A DNA stretch of 64,000 nucleotides, taken from the NCBI RefSeq assembly GCF_002205795.1, contig NZ_NIUY01000001.1, positions 868,001 through 932,000 on the forward strand, given 5' to 3'. Source of the DNA: Chryseobacterium sp. VAUSW3 (GTDB lineage: Bacteria; Bacteroidota; Bacteroidia; Flavobacteriales; Weeksellaceae). Made by a program: the position numbers and the translations under genes. Position 1 is the stretch's first letter; the number at the start of each line of letters is the position of its first letter. A model generated the notes under the pieces. It saw nothing but the letters and a program-made list of their open reading frames with translations. It was not told the origin of the DNA and did no database searches. Shown here piece after piece: positions 52,381 to 60,775 of the stretch.

Positions 52381-53145
52381 ATGAGATTTATTACGAAAAA
52401 AGAAAAAAAATACTCTTTCATTGAGGCTGGAGAAGGTCACCCGCTGATTCTTCTGCATGGATTAATGGGAGGTTTGAGTAATTTTGATAAAACGGTAAAA
52501 TATTTTTCCGAACGCGGGTACAAGGTCTTTGTACCGGTGCTTCCTATTTATGACTTACCGGTTTTGCACACCAATCTTACTACAATTGCAAAATATGTCG
52601 CCAAATTCATCGAAGAAAAAACCGATGAGCCAGTAACGATCGTAGGAAATTCCATGGGTGGACATATTGGACTGATCCTTACGCTTGCCCGCCCAGAGCT
52701 TGTTGCCAACTTAGTCTTAACAGGCAGTTCGGGTCTGTATGAAAGAACTTTCGGTGACAGTTTTCCACGCAAATCTGATAAAGAATATATAAGGAAGAAA
52801 ACAGAAGAAGTCTTCTATGACCCGGCTGTAGCCACAGACGAATTGGTAGATGAGGTTTTTGCTGTAGTGAATGATAGAATGAAGGGAATAAAAACAGTAA
52901 TGCTTGCCAGAAGCGCAATAAAGCACAACATGCTGCACGATTTACCGAAAATTAAAACACCTGTTTGTTTAATCTGGGGCAAAGATGATAACGTGACACC
53001 ACCTGATGTAGCAGTAGATATGCATAAATTCTTACCAAATTCTGATTTATACTGGATCGAAAAATGTGGTCACGCCGCCATGATGGAAAAGCCGGATGAG
53101 TTTAACGAAATCCTTTACAGCTGGCTGAAGAAAATAGAAAAATAA
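52381..53145 (+). CDS. Alpha/beta hydrolase
   Basis: The 254-residue protein has the alpha/beta-hydrolase triad: Ser91 in GNSMGG, an Asp at 202-203 in GKDDNVTPP and His231 in CGHAAMME. An oxyanion-hole HGLMGG lies near residue 25. No signal peptide or membrane anchor is seen. The family covers esterases, lipases and many others, so the substrate is open. Divergent from mraZ; followed by a terminator and ysxC. Confidence 0.9.
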   Translation: MRFITKKEKKYSFIEAGEGHPLILLHGLMGGLSNFDKTVKYFSERGYKVFVPVLPIYDLPVLHTNLTTIAKYVAKFIEEKTDEPVTIVGNSMGGHIGLILTLARPELVANLVLTGSSGLYERTFGDSFPRKSDKEYIRKKTEEVFYDPAVATDELVDEVFAVVNDRMKGIKTVMLARSAIKHNMLHDLPKIKTPVCLIWGKDDNVTPPDVAVDMHKFLPNSDLYWIEKCGHAAMMEKPDEFNEILYSWLKKIEK

Positions 53146-53172
53146 AATGGAGGTTTTTAACTTCCATTTTTT
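53144..53172 (+). terminator. Terminator after the alpha/beta hydrolase gene
   Basis: Arms AAAATGGA (53144-53151) and TCCATTTT (53163-53170) around an 11-base loop, followed by T residues. Confidence 0.7.
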
Positions 53173-53179
53173 ATTTAAT

Positions 53180-53187
53180 TAAATTTG
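53180..53187 (+). promoter_or_regulatory. Minus-7 promoter box of ysxC
   Basis: TAAATTTG matches TAnnTTTG, 14 bases before the ATG of ysxC. Confidence 0.6.
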
Positions 53188-53201
53188 AAAAAAATAATAA
53201 A

Positions 53202-53822
53202 ATGACTATCAAGACAGCAGAGTTTATAAAAAGCAGCGGAAGATGGCAGGATTGCCCGGAAGCTGTGCTGCCGGAATATGCTTTTATCGGAAGGTCTAAT
53301 GTTGGAAAATCTTCGCTAATCAATGCAATGCTGAATCATAAAGACCTTGCCAAAACATCGCAGACTCCTGGAAAAACCCAGTTAATCAATCATTTTATAA
53401 TCAACGAAGCGTGGTATCTTACCGATTTGCCAGGTTATGGGTACGCCCGTGTTTCGAAAAGTATGAGAAAAGATTTCGAAAAACTGATTAACAATTATAT
53501 ATTGAACCGAAAAAATCTTGTCAACCTTTTTGTGTTGGTAGATGTACGACATACACCACAGAAAATTGACCTTGAATTTATAGAATGGTGTGGCGAGAAC
53601 GGAGTTCCTTTCTCCATTGTATTTACAAAAGCGGATAAACTCAAACCAAACGCCGTACTGGCTAATGTAGAAGATTACAAAAAGGAACTTCTGAAAACAT
53701 GGGAAGACCTGCCTGAAATTTACATAACATCGGCGGAGAAAAAAGAAGGAGGCGACGCAATTTTGAAATTCATCGCCGAAACTAACGCATTTCTGGAAAA
53801 CAATAAAGTAAACTTTCAGTAA
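53202..53822 (+). CDS. ysxC: YsxC/EngB, ribosome-assembly GTPase
   Basis: The 206-residue TRAFAC-class GTPase helps assemble the large ribosomal subunit. G1 GRSNVGKSS lies near residues 31-39, with G3 DLPGYGYA and G4 TKADK. The N-terminal IKTAEFIKSS and the length are typical of YihA/YsxC/EngB. The stop overlaps the start of the next gene by one base (TAATG). Confidence 0.96.
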   Translation: MTIKTAEFIKSSGRWQDCPEAVLPEYAFIGRSNVGKSSLINAMLNHKDLAKTSQTPGKTQLINHFIINEAWYLTDLPGYGYARVSKSMRKDFEKLINNYILNRKNLVNLFVLVDVRHTPQKIDLEFIEWCGENGVPFSIVFTKADKLKPNAVLANVEDYKKELLKTWEDLPEIYITSAEKKEGGDAILKFIAETNAFLENNKVNFQ

Positions 53823-54283
53823 TGCAAACGATTCATTGGAAAATTAAATCTTTCACAGAACTTTCAGTGACGGAATTATATGAAATTTTAAGAATCCGGC
53901 AGGCTGTATTTGTTGTTGAACAGACATGTGATTATTTGGATGCTGATGGTTACGATGATAAAGCAGTGCATCTGTGGGCCGAGACTAACGGCGAAATTTT
54001 AGCTTACTGCAGACTTTTCGATTCAGGAATTAAATATAAGGAAGCATCTATAGGTCGTGTTTTAACGAATTCCAACTACAGAAATCTGAGGTTGGGGAAA
54101 ACGCTTATGAAATTTGCACTTTTTATTATTGAAGCCCGATTTCGTGCAGGAGATGTAAGAATTTCTGCACAGGATTATCTTTTAAAGTTTTATTCGGAAT
54201 TTGGATTTCAGGATACCGGCAAAAAATATCTGGAAGATGATATTCCTCACACGGAGATGTTAAAATCTTATAAATATGTCTAA
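53822..54283 (+). CDS. ElaA-like GNAT acetyltransferase
   Basis: The 153-residue protein has the ElaA-type GNAT fold: the start WKIKSFTELSVTELYEILRIRQ and VFVVEQTCDYLDADGYDDKAVHLW match the ElaA group closely. The acetyl-CoA-binding part runs through IGRVLTNSNYRNLRLGKTLM. The substrate is not established. It is translationally coupled with ysxC; no functional link is known. No terminator is clear after it. Confidence 0.88.
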   Translation: MQTIHWKIKSFTELSVTELYEILRIRQAVFVVEQTCDYLDADGYDDKAVHLWAETNGEILAYCRLFDSGIKYKEASIGRVLTNSNYRNLRLGKTLMKFALFIIEARFRAGDVRISAQDYLLKFYSEFGFQDTGKKYLEDDIPHTEMLKSYKYV

Positions 54284-54421
54284 ATTTTTCTTTTAAGTTC
54301 TTTAAAACAAGATTCACTATTTAGCATCAAAATTATCTTTAAGGTAAAAAAATGGCAATATAGTTTGTGTATTATTTGGGATTTGTATAATTTTACAAAA
54401 AATCATTAAACTTTAAAGATT

Positions 54422-55786
54422 ATGAAAAAAATTTTACTCACTGGCTTTGCGCTAGTTTCTATGCTATCTCAGGCTCAATCTTGGGTTCCTCAGGGAACCA
54501 AATTCCCTCTGAATTTTGGTGTTGATGAGATTGATATTGTAGATGCAAACACGGTATGGATATTTGCATACGACGGCTCCGGAGCCGGAACTTATCCTAA
54601 AATAGTTTCGCGTACTACAAATGGCGGCACTACGTGGACTGCTAACAATATCACTGGCCCAGGATCAAATACTCTTGTGTCCGATTTGTCAGCTATTGAC
54701 GGAAATACCGCATGGGTAGTAACCGCACCGGCTTCAGCAGGAACTAATGCCAACAGAATCTGGAAAACTACAAACGGAGGTACTAGCTGGACGCAGCAAA
54801 CCGTAGGCTATACCTCTGGTTCATTTGCGAATCATATTTACTTCTGGGATGCAAATAATGGATGGACAAGTGGTGACCCATTAAACGGGAAATTCGAAAT
54901 GTTCAAAACATCTAATGGAGGTTCAACATGGACGGCAGTGCCTGGCGCGCCAGTACCTGTAAACGGTGATGATTTTACTTACGTTGGTCTTAAGGAAGTT
55001 GTTGGTGATAATATATGGATTGGTACCAGCGTAGGCCGAATTCTGCACTCTCCCGATAGAGGAAACACCTGGACCGGAAACTACAGCCCCGTGCTTGACT
55101 TTGGTGGAGTAATTACTTCCGGATCTTCTGGAGCCTTTGCTTTTAAAGATGCTAATAACGGACTTTTACTAGCAGTGGACGGAGCTGACTCTCCTACTAC
55201 ATTATCTGCCGGTCTCTATTCAACAACTGACGGAGGGGTAACATGGGATCCAGTTACACCCAACGGGACATGGTTCTTCGGTGATATTGCCTATGTACCT
55301 GGTACAGCTAATACCTATGTAACAACTGGTATCAACTCTGCTGCAGCACAAGGTACCGGATCTGCCTATTCTACTGACGGAGGTTTAAACTGGACAATCA
55401 TTGATAATATCCCTGGAATAGACGGGGGACAAAGAGGGAAGGTATCTTTCCTTAATCCTACAACCGGCTGGACAGGATATTTCTCTGATGGACCTTCAGG
55501 AACTCAGGGAATCTTCAAATTCAGTGGAAACTTGGCACTTGGGGTTTCTGATAACGCAGTTAAGTCTAACTTAAAAGTTTATCCAAACCCGGCAACTGAT
55601 ATCGTAAATATTTCTTCTAACAAGAAGATTGAGAACATTACAGTTATTGATATGACCGGTAAAAAAGTTCAGTCCTTTAAAGCAGGTAACCAGATCAATG
55701 TCTCTTCTTTAGCTAAAGGAACTTACATTCTTCAGGTATATTACGGAGAAGGTGCTGTAGAAAACACTAAACTTATCAAAAAATAG
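54422..55786 (+). CDS. T9SS-secreted protein with Asp-box repeats (YCF48-like propeller)
   Basis: The 454-residue protein has a signal peptide (about 1-19, ending LSQAQ), then a beta-propeller with six Asp-box/BNR-type repeats of the form S/TxDGGxxW (for example TTNGGTTWT, TTNGGTSWT, TSNGGSTWT, SPDRGNTWT, TTDGGVTWD, STDGGLNWT). The end (about 385-454) is a type A C-terminal domain for type IX secretion, with KVYPNPATD, a GTYIL segment and the terminal KLIKK. It is therefore probably exported to the cell surface or medium. Asp-box repeats are structural and occur in sialidases, but no catalytic sialidase set is seen. The promoter is unclear; a near-match box TATCTTTA lies at 54334. The gap 54284-54421 holds nothing else visible. 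Confidence 0.9.
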   Translation: MKKILLTGFALVSMLSQAQSWVPQGTKFPLNFGVDEIDIVDANTVWIFAYDGSGAGTYPKIVSRTTNGGTTWTANNITGPGSNTLVSDLSAIDGNTAWVVTAPASAGTNANRIWKTTNGGTSWTQQTVGYTSGSFANHIYFWDANNGWTSGDPLNGKFEMFKTSNGGSTWTAVPGAPVPVNGDDFTYVGLKEVVGDNIWIGTSVGRILHSPDRGNTWTGNYSPVLDFGGVITSGSSGAFAFKDANNGLLLAVDGADSPTTLSAGLYSTTDGGVTWDPVTPNGTWFFGDIAYVPGTANTYVTTGINSAAAQGTGSAYSTDGGLNWTIIDNIPGIDGGQRGKVSFLNPTTGWTGYFSDGPSGTQGIFKFSGNLALGVSDNAVKSNLKVYPNPATDIVNISSNKKIENITVIDMTGKKVQSFKAGNQINVSSLAKGTYILQVYYGEGAVENTKLIKK

Positions 55787-55812
55787 TTTTTTAAATACTA
55801 TAATAATTAAGG

Positions 55813-55844
55813 AATGGATGAGGTTACTCATCCATTTTTTTTTT
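55813..55844 (+). terminator. Terminator after the T9SS cargo gene
   Basis: Arms AATGGATGAG (55813-55822) and CTCATCCATT (55827-55836) with a 4-base loop lead into a run of T. Confidence 0.88.
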
Positions 55845-55900
55845 AGAAAAGCTGTATTTGAAATGATTTTCATAAATTAGCCTACTAAATAATTTTATAA

Positions 55901-58039
55901 ATGAAAAGAATTTTTTTACTGCTCACATTCATGATGAGCTTTGTACAGTTAAGAGCCGATGAAGGGATGTGGCTGATGACAATGATCAAGAGACTTAACG
56001 GTGTTGACCTTAAAAAGCAAGGTCTGAAGCTTACTCCTGAAGAAATTTATTCTGTCAACAATTCCAGCCTGAAAGATGCAATTGTGCAGTTCGGTGGTGG
56101 TTGTACAGCCGAGATGGTTTCTAAAGAAGGTTTACTCTTTACAAATCACCACTGTGGATACGGACAAATCGCTGCACTTTCAACTCCGGAAAAAGACCAT
56201 TTAACCAATGGGTTCTGGGCCATGAAAAAAAGCGAAGAACTCCCTGCAAAAGGCCTATCGGTAAGATTTTTGGTGAGAATGGATGATGTTACCAAGCGTA
56301 TTAACGATAAGCTTAATAACAATATGTCTGCAGACCAAAGAAAAGAAATTATCGATGCAGAATACAAAGCAATCCAGACTGAAAATTCAGAAAACGGAAA
56401 ATACAGCGTTGTGGTTAGAGATTTCTTCAACGGAAACGAGTTTTATTATTTCGTTTATCAGGATTTTAAAGATGTAAGATTGGTAGGGACACCTCCAAAC
56501 GCTTTAGGTAAATTCGGTGGTGATACCGATAACTGGGAGTGGCCAAGGCATACCGCAGATTTCTCTGTATTCAGAGTATATGCAGATGCAAACGGGAATC
56601 CGGCTGAATATTCTCCGAACAACGTTCCCATGAAGCCTAAGCACGCGCTTCCGATTTCACTTAAAGGTTATAAACCTGGCGATTTCGCTATGATTGTTGG
56701 TTTCCCTGGAAGAACAAACAGATACCTTACCTCTTTCGGAATCGAGCAGATGGTAAATAAAGATTATCCGGCTTGGGTTGAAGCTTCAAAACTTGCCATG
56801 GATGTTATGAAAAAGTATATGGATGCAGATCAGGCAACGAAGCTTAACTATGCTTCCCAATATGCTTCTGTGGCAAATTACTGGAAAAACCGACAGGGTA
56901 CCATCGACGCCGTGATTAAAAACGGAACAATCAGCGGTAAAAAAGATTTGGAAGCCAAATTCATGAAATGGGCAATATTACCTGCAAACGAAGTAATGTA
57001 TTCAGGAGTATTGGATAATATCAAAGCCAATTATGCGCAGTTCTCTAACAGAAACGTTGAAAGAAATTATTCTTCACAACTTCAGAGAAACGCAAAATAT
57101 ATCCCGGTGGCCTACCAGTTAGGTTCTTTATTGAAAACCTATGCAGATCAGGATGCCAACGGAAAAGCTGCGATGAAAAGCAAAGTTACCGATGCAATCG
57201 ATAGGATGTACGACGGATTCAATCCTAAGCTTGAAGGAGAAATGCTGAATTCAATGGTCAACCTTTACCAACAGCGAGTTAGTAAAAACGATGCGTCCGC
57301 TACCCTAATGGCTGCTGATGCGAAAAACCTTTCAACACTTGCGTTTTCTTCAATTTTCGCAACCAAAGAATCTGCTTTGAATTTTGTAAACAATCCGGAC
57401 CGGTTGAAAATCGACGCAGATCCACTTCTGAAACTGGCAAACGGATTCTATACAGACCAAAAATTAGCAGGTGATAAATATGCTAAAGTAGATGAAGCTT
57501 TCGCTAAAAACAGCAGAATTTTCTTAGACGGATTAAGAAAATCCCAGCCGGATACCGTATTCTATCCGGATGCGAATTCTACGATGAGACTTACTACGGG
57601 ATCTATTGATACACTGCCTGTAAGAAGCGACCGTAATTATGGAGGAATTAACGAAAAGAACAACTATTACACAGAAATTAACGGAATGGTTGCGAAATAC
57701 AAAAAAGGAGATGAGGAATTTGATCTTCCACAGGATTTCCTTGATTTGGTGAAGAGAAAAGACTTTGGCCAGTATGCAGACAAAAAAGGTTTCATGCCGG
57801 TAAATTTCCTTTCTAATAACGATATTACAGGAGGTAACTCAGGTTCACCAATTCTTAACGGACATGGCCACTTAATCGGTCTTGCGTTCGACGGAAACAG
57901 CGAAGCCCTTAGCGGTGATATCATCTTCGACCCTAAACTTCAGAAAACCATCAACGTTGATGTAAGAATGGTTCTTTGGATCATTGAAAAATACGGTAAA
58001 GCAGGTCACCTGATCAGTGAAATGACTTTAGTAAAATAG
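55901..58039 (+). CDS. S46 dipeptidyl-peptidase, DPP7 type
   Basis: The 712-residue serine peptidase removes dipeptides from peptide N-termini in the periplasm. A signal peptide (about 1-19, before DEGMW) is followed by a chymotrypsin fold split by a helical domain. Catalytic residues are a His in TNHHCGY (83/84), Asp220 (TADFSVFR) and Ser647 in GGNSGSP. The S1-specificity position in GLAFDGN is Gly665. It aligns with the Gly/Arg switch where Gly gives DPP7 (hydrophobic P1) and Arg gives DPP11 (acidic P1). A DPP7-like preference is therefore inferred. Terminator on both sides. Confidence 0.95.
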   Translation: MKRIFLLLTFMMSFVQLRADEGMWLMTMIKRLNGVDLKKQGLKLTPEEIYSVNNSSLKDAIVQFGGGCTAEMVSKEGLLFTNHHCGYGQIAALSTPEKDHLTNGFWAMKKSEELPAKGLSVRFLVRMDDVTKRINDKLNNNMSADQRKEIIDAEYKAIQTENSENGKYSVVVRDFFNGNEFYYFVYQDFKDVRLVGTPPNALGKFGGDTDNWEWPRHTADFSVFRVYADANGNPAEYSPNNVPMKPKHALPISLKGYKPGDFAMIVGFPGRTNRYLTSFGIEQMVNKDYPAWVEASKLAMDVMKKYMDADQATKLNYASQYASVANYWKNRQGTIDAVIKNGTISGKKDLEAKFMKWAILPANEVMYSGVLDNIKANYAQFSNRNVERNYSSQLQRNAKYIPVAYQLGSLLKTYADQDANGKAAMKSKVTDAIDRMYDGFNPKLEGEMLNSMVNLYQQRVSKNDASATLMAADAKNLSTLAFSSIFATKESALNFVNNPDRLKIDADPLLKLANGFYTDQKLAGDKYAKVDEAFAKNSRIFLDGLRKSQPDTVFYPDANSTMRLTTGSIDTLPVRSDRNYGGINEKNNYYTEINGMVAKYKKGDEEFDLPQDFLDLVKRKDFGQYADKKGFMPVNFLSNNDITGGNSGSPILNGHGHLIGLAFDGNSEALSGDIIFDPKLQKTINVDVRMVLWIIEKYGKAGHLISEMTLVK

Positions 58040-58058
58040 GTGTTTTCTAAACACACGG

Positions 58059-58088
58059 AAGCCTGCTGATTTTTCAGCAGGCTTTTTT
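58059..58088 (+). terminator. Terminator after the S46 peptidase gene
   Basis: Arms AAGCCTGCTGA and TCAGCAGGCTT (58059-58069, 58074-58084) around a short loop, followed by T residues. Confidence 0.88.
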
Positions 58089-58114
58089 ATATTTATAAAA
58101 TTAAAAAATGCGCA

Positions 58115-58681
58115 ATGAATTTTGAAAACTTTGAAAAAGAAGAAAAGATAATTGATTTGATGAAAGCAAATTTAGTCGGGCTGAAATACTTCGCATTATT
58201 TGCTGTATTATTTGCCACACCGTTTTATCTGATCTGGAAGGGCAATTTTTCGAGCATATTGCTGAATATAGATGGCGTTTTACTTCGGGGGTTTGCTCCT
58301 CTTATTGCTTTTTTTGGCGGAATCATCGTTCACGAACTGATCCACGGGTTTTTCTTTGCGAAATATGCCCAAAACGGTTTTAAGTCTGTGAAATTCGGGA
58401 TTTTAATGAAAATGCTGACGCCTTATTGCCACTGCAAAGAACCACTGCAGATAAAACATTATATCATCGCTTTGCTGGCACCGCTGTTAATTCTTGGAAT
58501 AATACCATCAATTATCAGTTTGTTCATTGGAAATATTGATGTGCTGTTATTCGGAATTTTTTTCTCAGGTGCCGCTGCTGGAGATATTATGATTTACCAT
58601 TTGATAAAAAAAGAAAATCCTGAAGACTATGTTCAGGATCATCCGACAGAAGCTGGTTGCACCATCTTCAGACATCAATAA
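58115..58681 (+). CDS. DUF3267 membrane metalloprotease-like protein
   Basis: The 188-residue protein has four membrane segments and a zinc-type HELIH motif at residues 73-77, in VHELIHGFFFAKYA, the DUF3267 pattern. A second conserved part includes YCHCKEPL (about 107-114) near the membrane. The family looks like a site-2-protease-type intramembrane metalloprotease, but activity is not established. The terminator that follows overlaps its stop codon. Confidence 0.9.
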   Translation: MNFENFEKEEKIIDLMKANLVGLKYFALFAVLFATPFYLIWKGNFSSILLNIDGVLLRGFAPLIAFFGGIIVHELIHGFFFAKYAQNGFKSVKFGILMKMLTPYCHCKEPLQIKHYIIALLAPLLILGIIPSIISLFIGNIDVLLFGIFFSGAAAGDIMIYHLIKKENPEDYVQDHPTEAGCTIFRHQ

Positions 58682-58705
58682 AGCGGAGAATTTTCTCCGC
58701 TTTAT
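58678..58705. terminator. Bidirectional terminator between DUF3267 gene and msrA
   Basis: Inverse arms ATAAAGCGGAGAA and TTCTCCGCTTTAT around a 2-base centre, with A/T on both sides, between two convergent genes. Confidence 0.8.
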
Positions 58706-58707
58706 TA

Positions 58708-59358
58708 TTATTCAGTATCCGCTTCCAGCATTCCAAGCTCGCCGTAATGTTTTTTGAATTTGGCAATCTTCGGCCCAACTACAGCGCTGCAGTAAGGCTG
58801 CGTAGGATTTGCATTGTAGTATCCTTGATGATACTGCTCTGCCGGCCAGAATTTCTCGAATTTTGCCAGTTCTGTAACATATTTTCCTTTCCATCTTTCT
58901 GAGGCTTCTGAGGCTTTTAACGCAGCTTCAGCTTTCTGTTTTTCAGCCTCTTCCTTATAGAAAATCACCGACCGGTATTGGGTTCCGATATCGTTTCCCT
59001 GTCGGTTCAGCTGAGTAGGATCGTGTAGGAAAAAGAAAACATCCATCAGCTGTTCGTAAGAAATAATTTTTGGGTCGTAAGCAATTTGTACCACTTCAGC
59101 ATGCCCGGTTTCGCCAGTGCAAACTTCTTCATACGTCGGGTTCGCTTTATGTCCTCCGGAATATCCTGAAATTGCGGCATCCACGCCTTTCAGCATATTG
59201 AAACAACTTTCTACACACCAAAAACAGCCGCCACCGAAGGTGATATATTCTAAATTCTGTTTATCCATTTTCTGATTTTTTGTTAAAGGTTTCTTCGTCT
59301 CCTGGCCGTTGCAGGAAAACAAAATAAGACCCATCAAAAATACTAAAATCTTATTCAT
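58708..59358 (-). CDS. msrA: MsrA, peptide methionine sulfoxide reductase, lipoprotein
   Basis: The 216-residue enzyme reduces methionine-S-sulfoxide in proteins. A lipoprotein signal with Cys16 (LILFSC) anchors it in the envelope, where it repairs oxidised surface proteins. The catalytic Cys45 lies in GGGCFWC. The rest of the fold is normal ([38 protein letters not shown]). Its upstream region holds the 21-bp repeat array. No clear TAnnTTTG box was found before it. Confidence 0.95.
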   Translation of the reverse strand: MNKILVFLMGLILFSCNGQETKKPLTKNQKMDKQNLEYITFGGGCFWCVESCFNMLKGVDAAISGYSGGHKANPTYEEVCTGETGHAEVVQIAYDPKIISYEQLMDVFFFLHDPTQLNRQGNDIGTQYRSVIFYKEEAEKQKAEAALKASEASERWKGKYVTELAKFEKFWPAEQYHQGYYNANPTQPYCSAVVGPKIAKFKKHYGELGMLEADTE

Positions 59359-59430
59359 TTTTTAATAACGTATTTCTATCATAAAAATTTTAATTTATAA
59401 TGATGGTTAATGATGAATTGAGGTTAAAAA

Positions 59431-59639
59431 GCTCAAATTTCAGATCTGCAATTTCACAAATGAGCTTCCAAGCCCAAATTTGATCCTTTTACCACCAAAA
59501 ATGGGCCTCTTAACCCCAAACATGAGGCTCTGAACCCCAAACATGAACCTCCCAACCCCAAATTTGAGCCTTAAAGCCGCAAATTTTCGGTAAACAACCT
59601 AAACCATGAGCGATGGAACCTCAAAAGATTAATTTGGTA
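59431..59639. repeat. Degenerate 21-bp tandem repeat array
   Basis: Eight units of exactly 21 bp run from 59472 to 59639, preceded by two shorter or weaker copies (59431-59471). Typical units read CCCCAAACATGAGGCTC followed by TGAA; the CC-CAAA core is strongest and the third to sixth exact units are the best conserved. No unique spacers exist, so it is not CRISPR. Each unit is seven codons long, but stops occur in both strands' open readings. The minus strand is rich in short G runs. The array lies between msrA (start 59358) and the terminator of the ROK gene. Function not known. Confidence 0.75.
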
Positions 59640-59651
59640 AATCCAAATAAG

Positions 59652-59679
59652 AAAAAACATCCCGATAGTGAGATGTTTT
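59652..59679 (-). terminator. Terminator of the ROK kinase gene
   Basis: Arms AAAACATC (59654-59661) and GATGTTTT (59672-59679) are followed by T on the minus strand. Confidence 0.7.
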
Positions 59680-59702
59680 AATATCATTAAATCAGTTTTA
59701 TT

Positions 59703-60671
59703 TTACTTTTCCCATACCAAAGCGCTTGCGCCTAGTATCGCTGCGTCAGCTTCGTCTAGTTCACTGAAAACTAACTTAACCTTATTTCTGAAAATTGGTA
59801 AAAGGTTGCGCTCCATGTGGAGTTTGGTAGGTTTTAAGATAAAATCTCCTGCTTTTATTACCCCACCGAAAAGAAGAATGGCTTCCGGAGAAGAAAACAT
59901 CACGAAATTTGCTAATGCTTCCCCTAATTTTTGTCCGGTATATCGGAAAACTTCGATGGCAGTTGGATCGCCTTTTTTTGCACATTCATGGACAACAAGA
60001 GAATTAATTTCTTCTTCAGGATATTGATTCAGCATAGAATCTGGAAATTCTGCACGCATTTTTTTGGCGGTAATCGCGATTCCTGTCGCCGATGCATAAG
60101 CTTCCAAAGAACCTTCGGAACCGGTACTCCAATGTTTCCTTCCGCCGGGTTTTATGATGGTATGCCCCAATTCTCCTGCAAAACCATCGTGTCCGTATAT
60201 TAAATTTCCACCGGAAATAATTCCGCTTCCAACTCCTGTTCCCAATGTCATCATGATGAAATCTTTCATTCCTCTTGCTGCGCCAAACATCATTTCGCCT
60301 AGTGCTGCAGCGTTGGCATCGTTGGTCATTTTGCAGGGAAGTCCGAATTTTTTAGTCATGAGTTCTGCAAATGGAATAATACCTTTCCAGCGGAGGTTCG
60401 GAGCCTGTTCGATGGTTCCTGTATAATAATTTGCGTTGGGAGCACCCACACCAATACCGTCGAGTCTTGTTTGGTTGCTGTGTTTCTTCATCAAAGGCGA
60501 CATTTTATTGTATAAAGCATCGATGAAGTCTTCAACTTTTTCGTATTCATCGGTCTTGAGGCTGCCTTTTTCAAGAATTTCTCCGCGGTGGTTCACAAAG
60601 CCATATTTGGTATTGGTTCCTCCAATATCGATTCCTAAAGCAATCTGTTTTGACAAGTCTATTAGTGCCAT
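59703..60671 (-). CDS. ROK-family sugar kinase (glucokinase-like)
   Basis: The 322-residue protein has the ROK ATP-binding start ALGIDIGGTNTKYG (about 11-24), the sugar and catalytic NDANAAALGE and the GELGH motif. ROK kinases usually have a zinc-binding CxCGxxGC right after GELGH. Here the corresponding stretch reads GGRKHWSTGSEGS and has no cysteine at all, so the zinc site appears lost. The likely substrate is glucose, by the Bacteroidota pattern, but this is inferred. Single gene with a near-match promoter box (TACTTTTA) on the minus strand. Confidence 0.88.
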   Translation of the reverse strand: MALIDLSKQIALGIDIGGTNTKYGFVNHRGEILEKGSLKTDEYEKVEDFIDALYNKMSPLMKKHSNQTRLDGIGVGAPNANYYTGTIEQAPNLRWKGIIPFAELMTKKFGLPCKMTNDANAAALGEMMFGAARGMKDFIMMTLGTGVGSGIISGGNLIYGHDGFAGELGHTIIKPGGRKHWSTGSEGSLEAYASATGIAITAKKMRAEFPDSMLNQYPEEEINSLVVHECAKKGDPTAIEVFRYTGQKLGEALANFVMFSSPEAILLFGGVIKAGDFILKPTKLHMERNLLPIFRNKVKLVFSELDEADAAILGASALVWEK

Positions 60672-60721
60672 TCAAAAAAAATTTAGACTTTAAAAGTACA
60701 ACAAATTCACATTACGTTAAC

Positions 60722-60750
60722 AAAAAAACTTCCCCAAGAATGGAGAAGTT
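60722..60750 (-). terminator. Terminator of secA
   Basis: Stem AACTTC-CCA paired with TGG-GAAGTT (60727-60750), with one mismatch, is followed by T on the minus strand. Confidence 0.75.
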
Positions 60751-60775
60751 TAATGATATTATTCAGTTGCGCTGC

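Noticed and set aside
54422-55786. Sialidase
   Set aside because: Asp-box repeats alone do not make a sialidase; no arginine triad, Tyr/Glu or Asp catalytic set was recognised.
59431-59639. CRISPR array
   Set aside because: The units are tandem and touch each other, without unique spacers, and no cas gene is present.
59431-59639. Heptapeptide-repeat protein gene
   Set aside because: Stops interrupt the repeat frame on both strands (for example the TGA in the unit at 59514) and no start context is seen.
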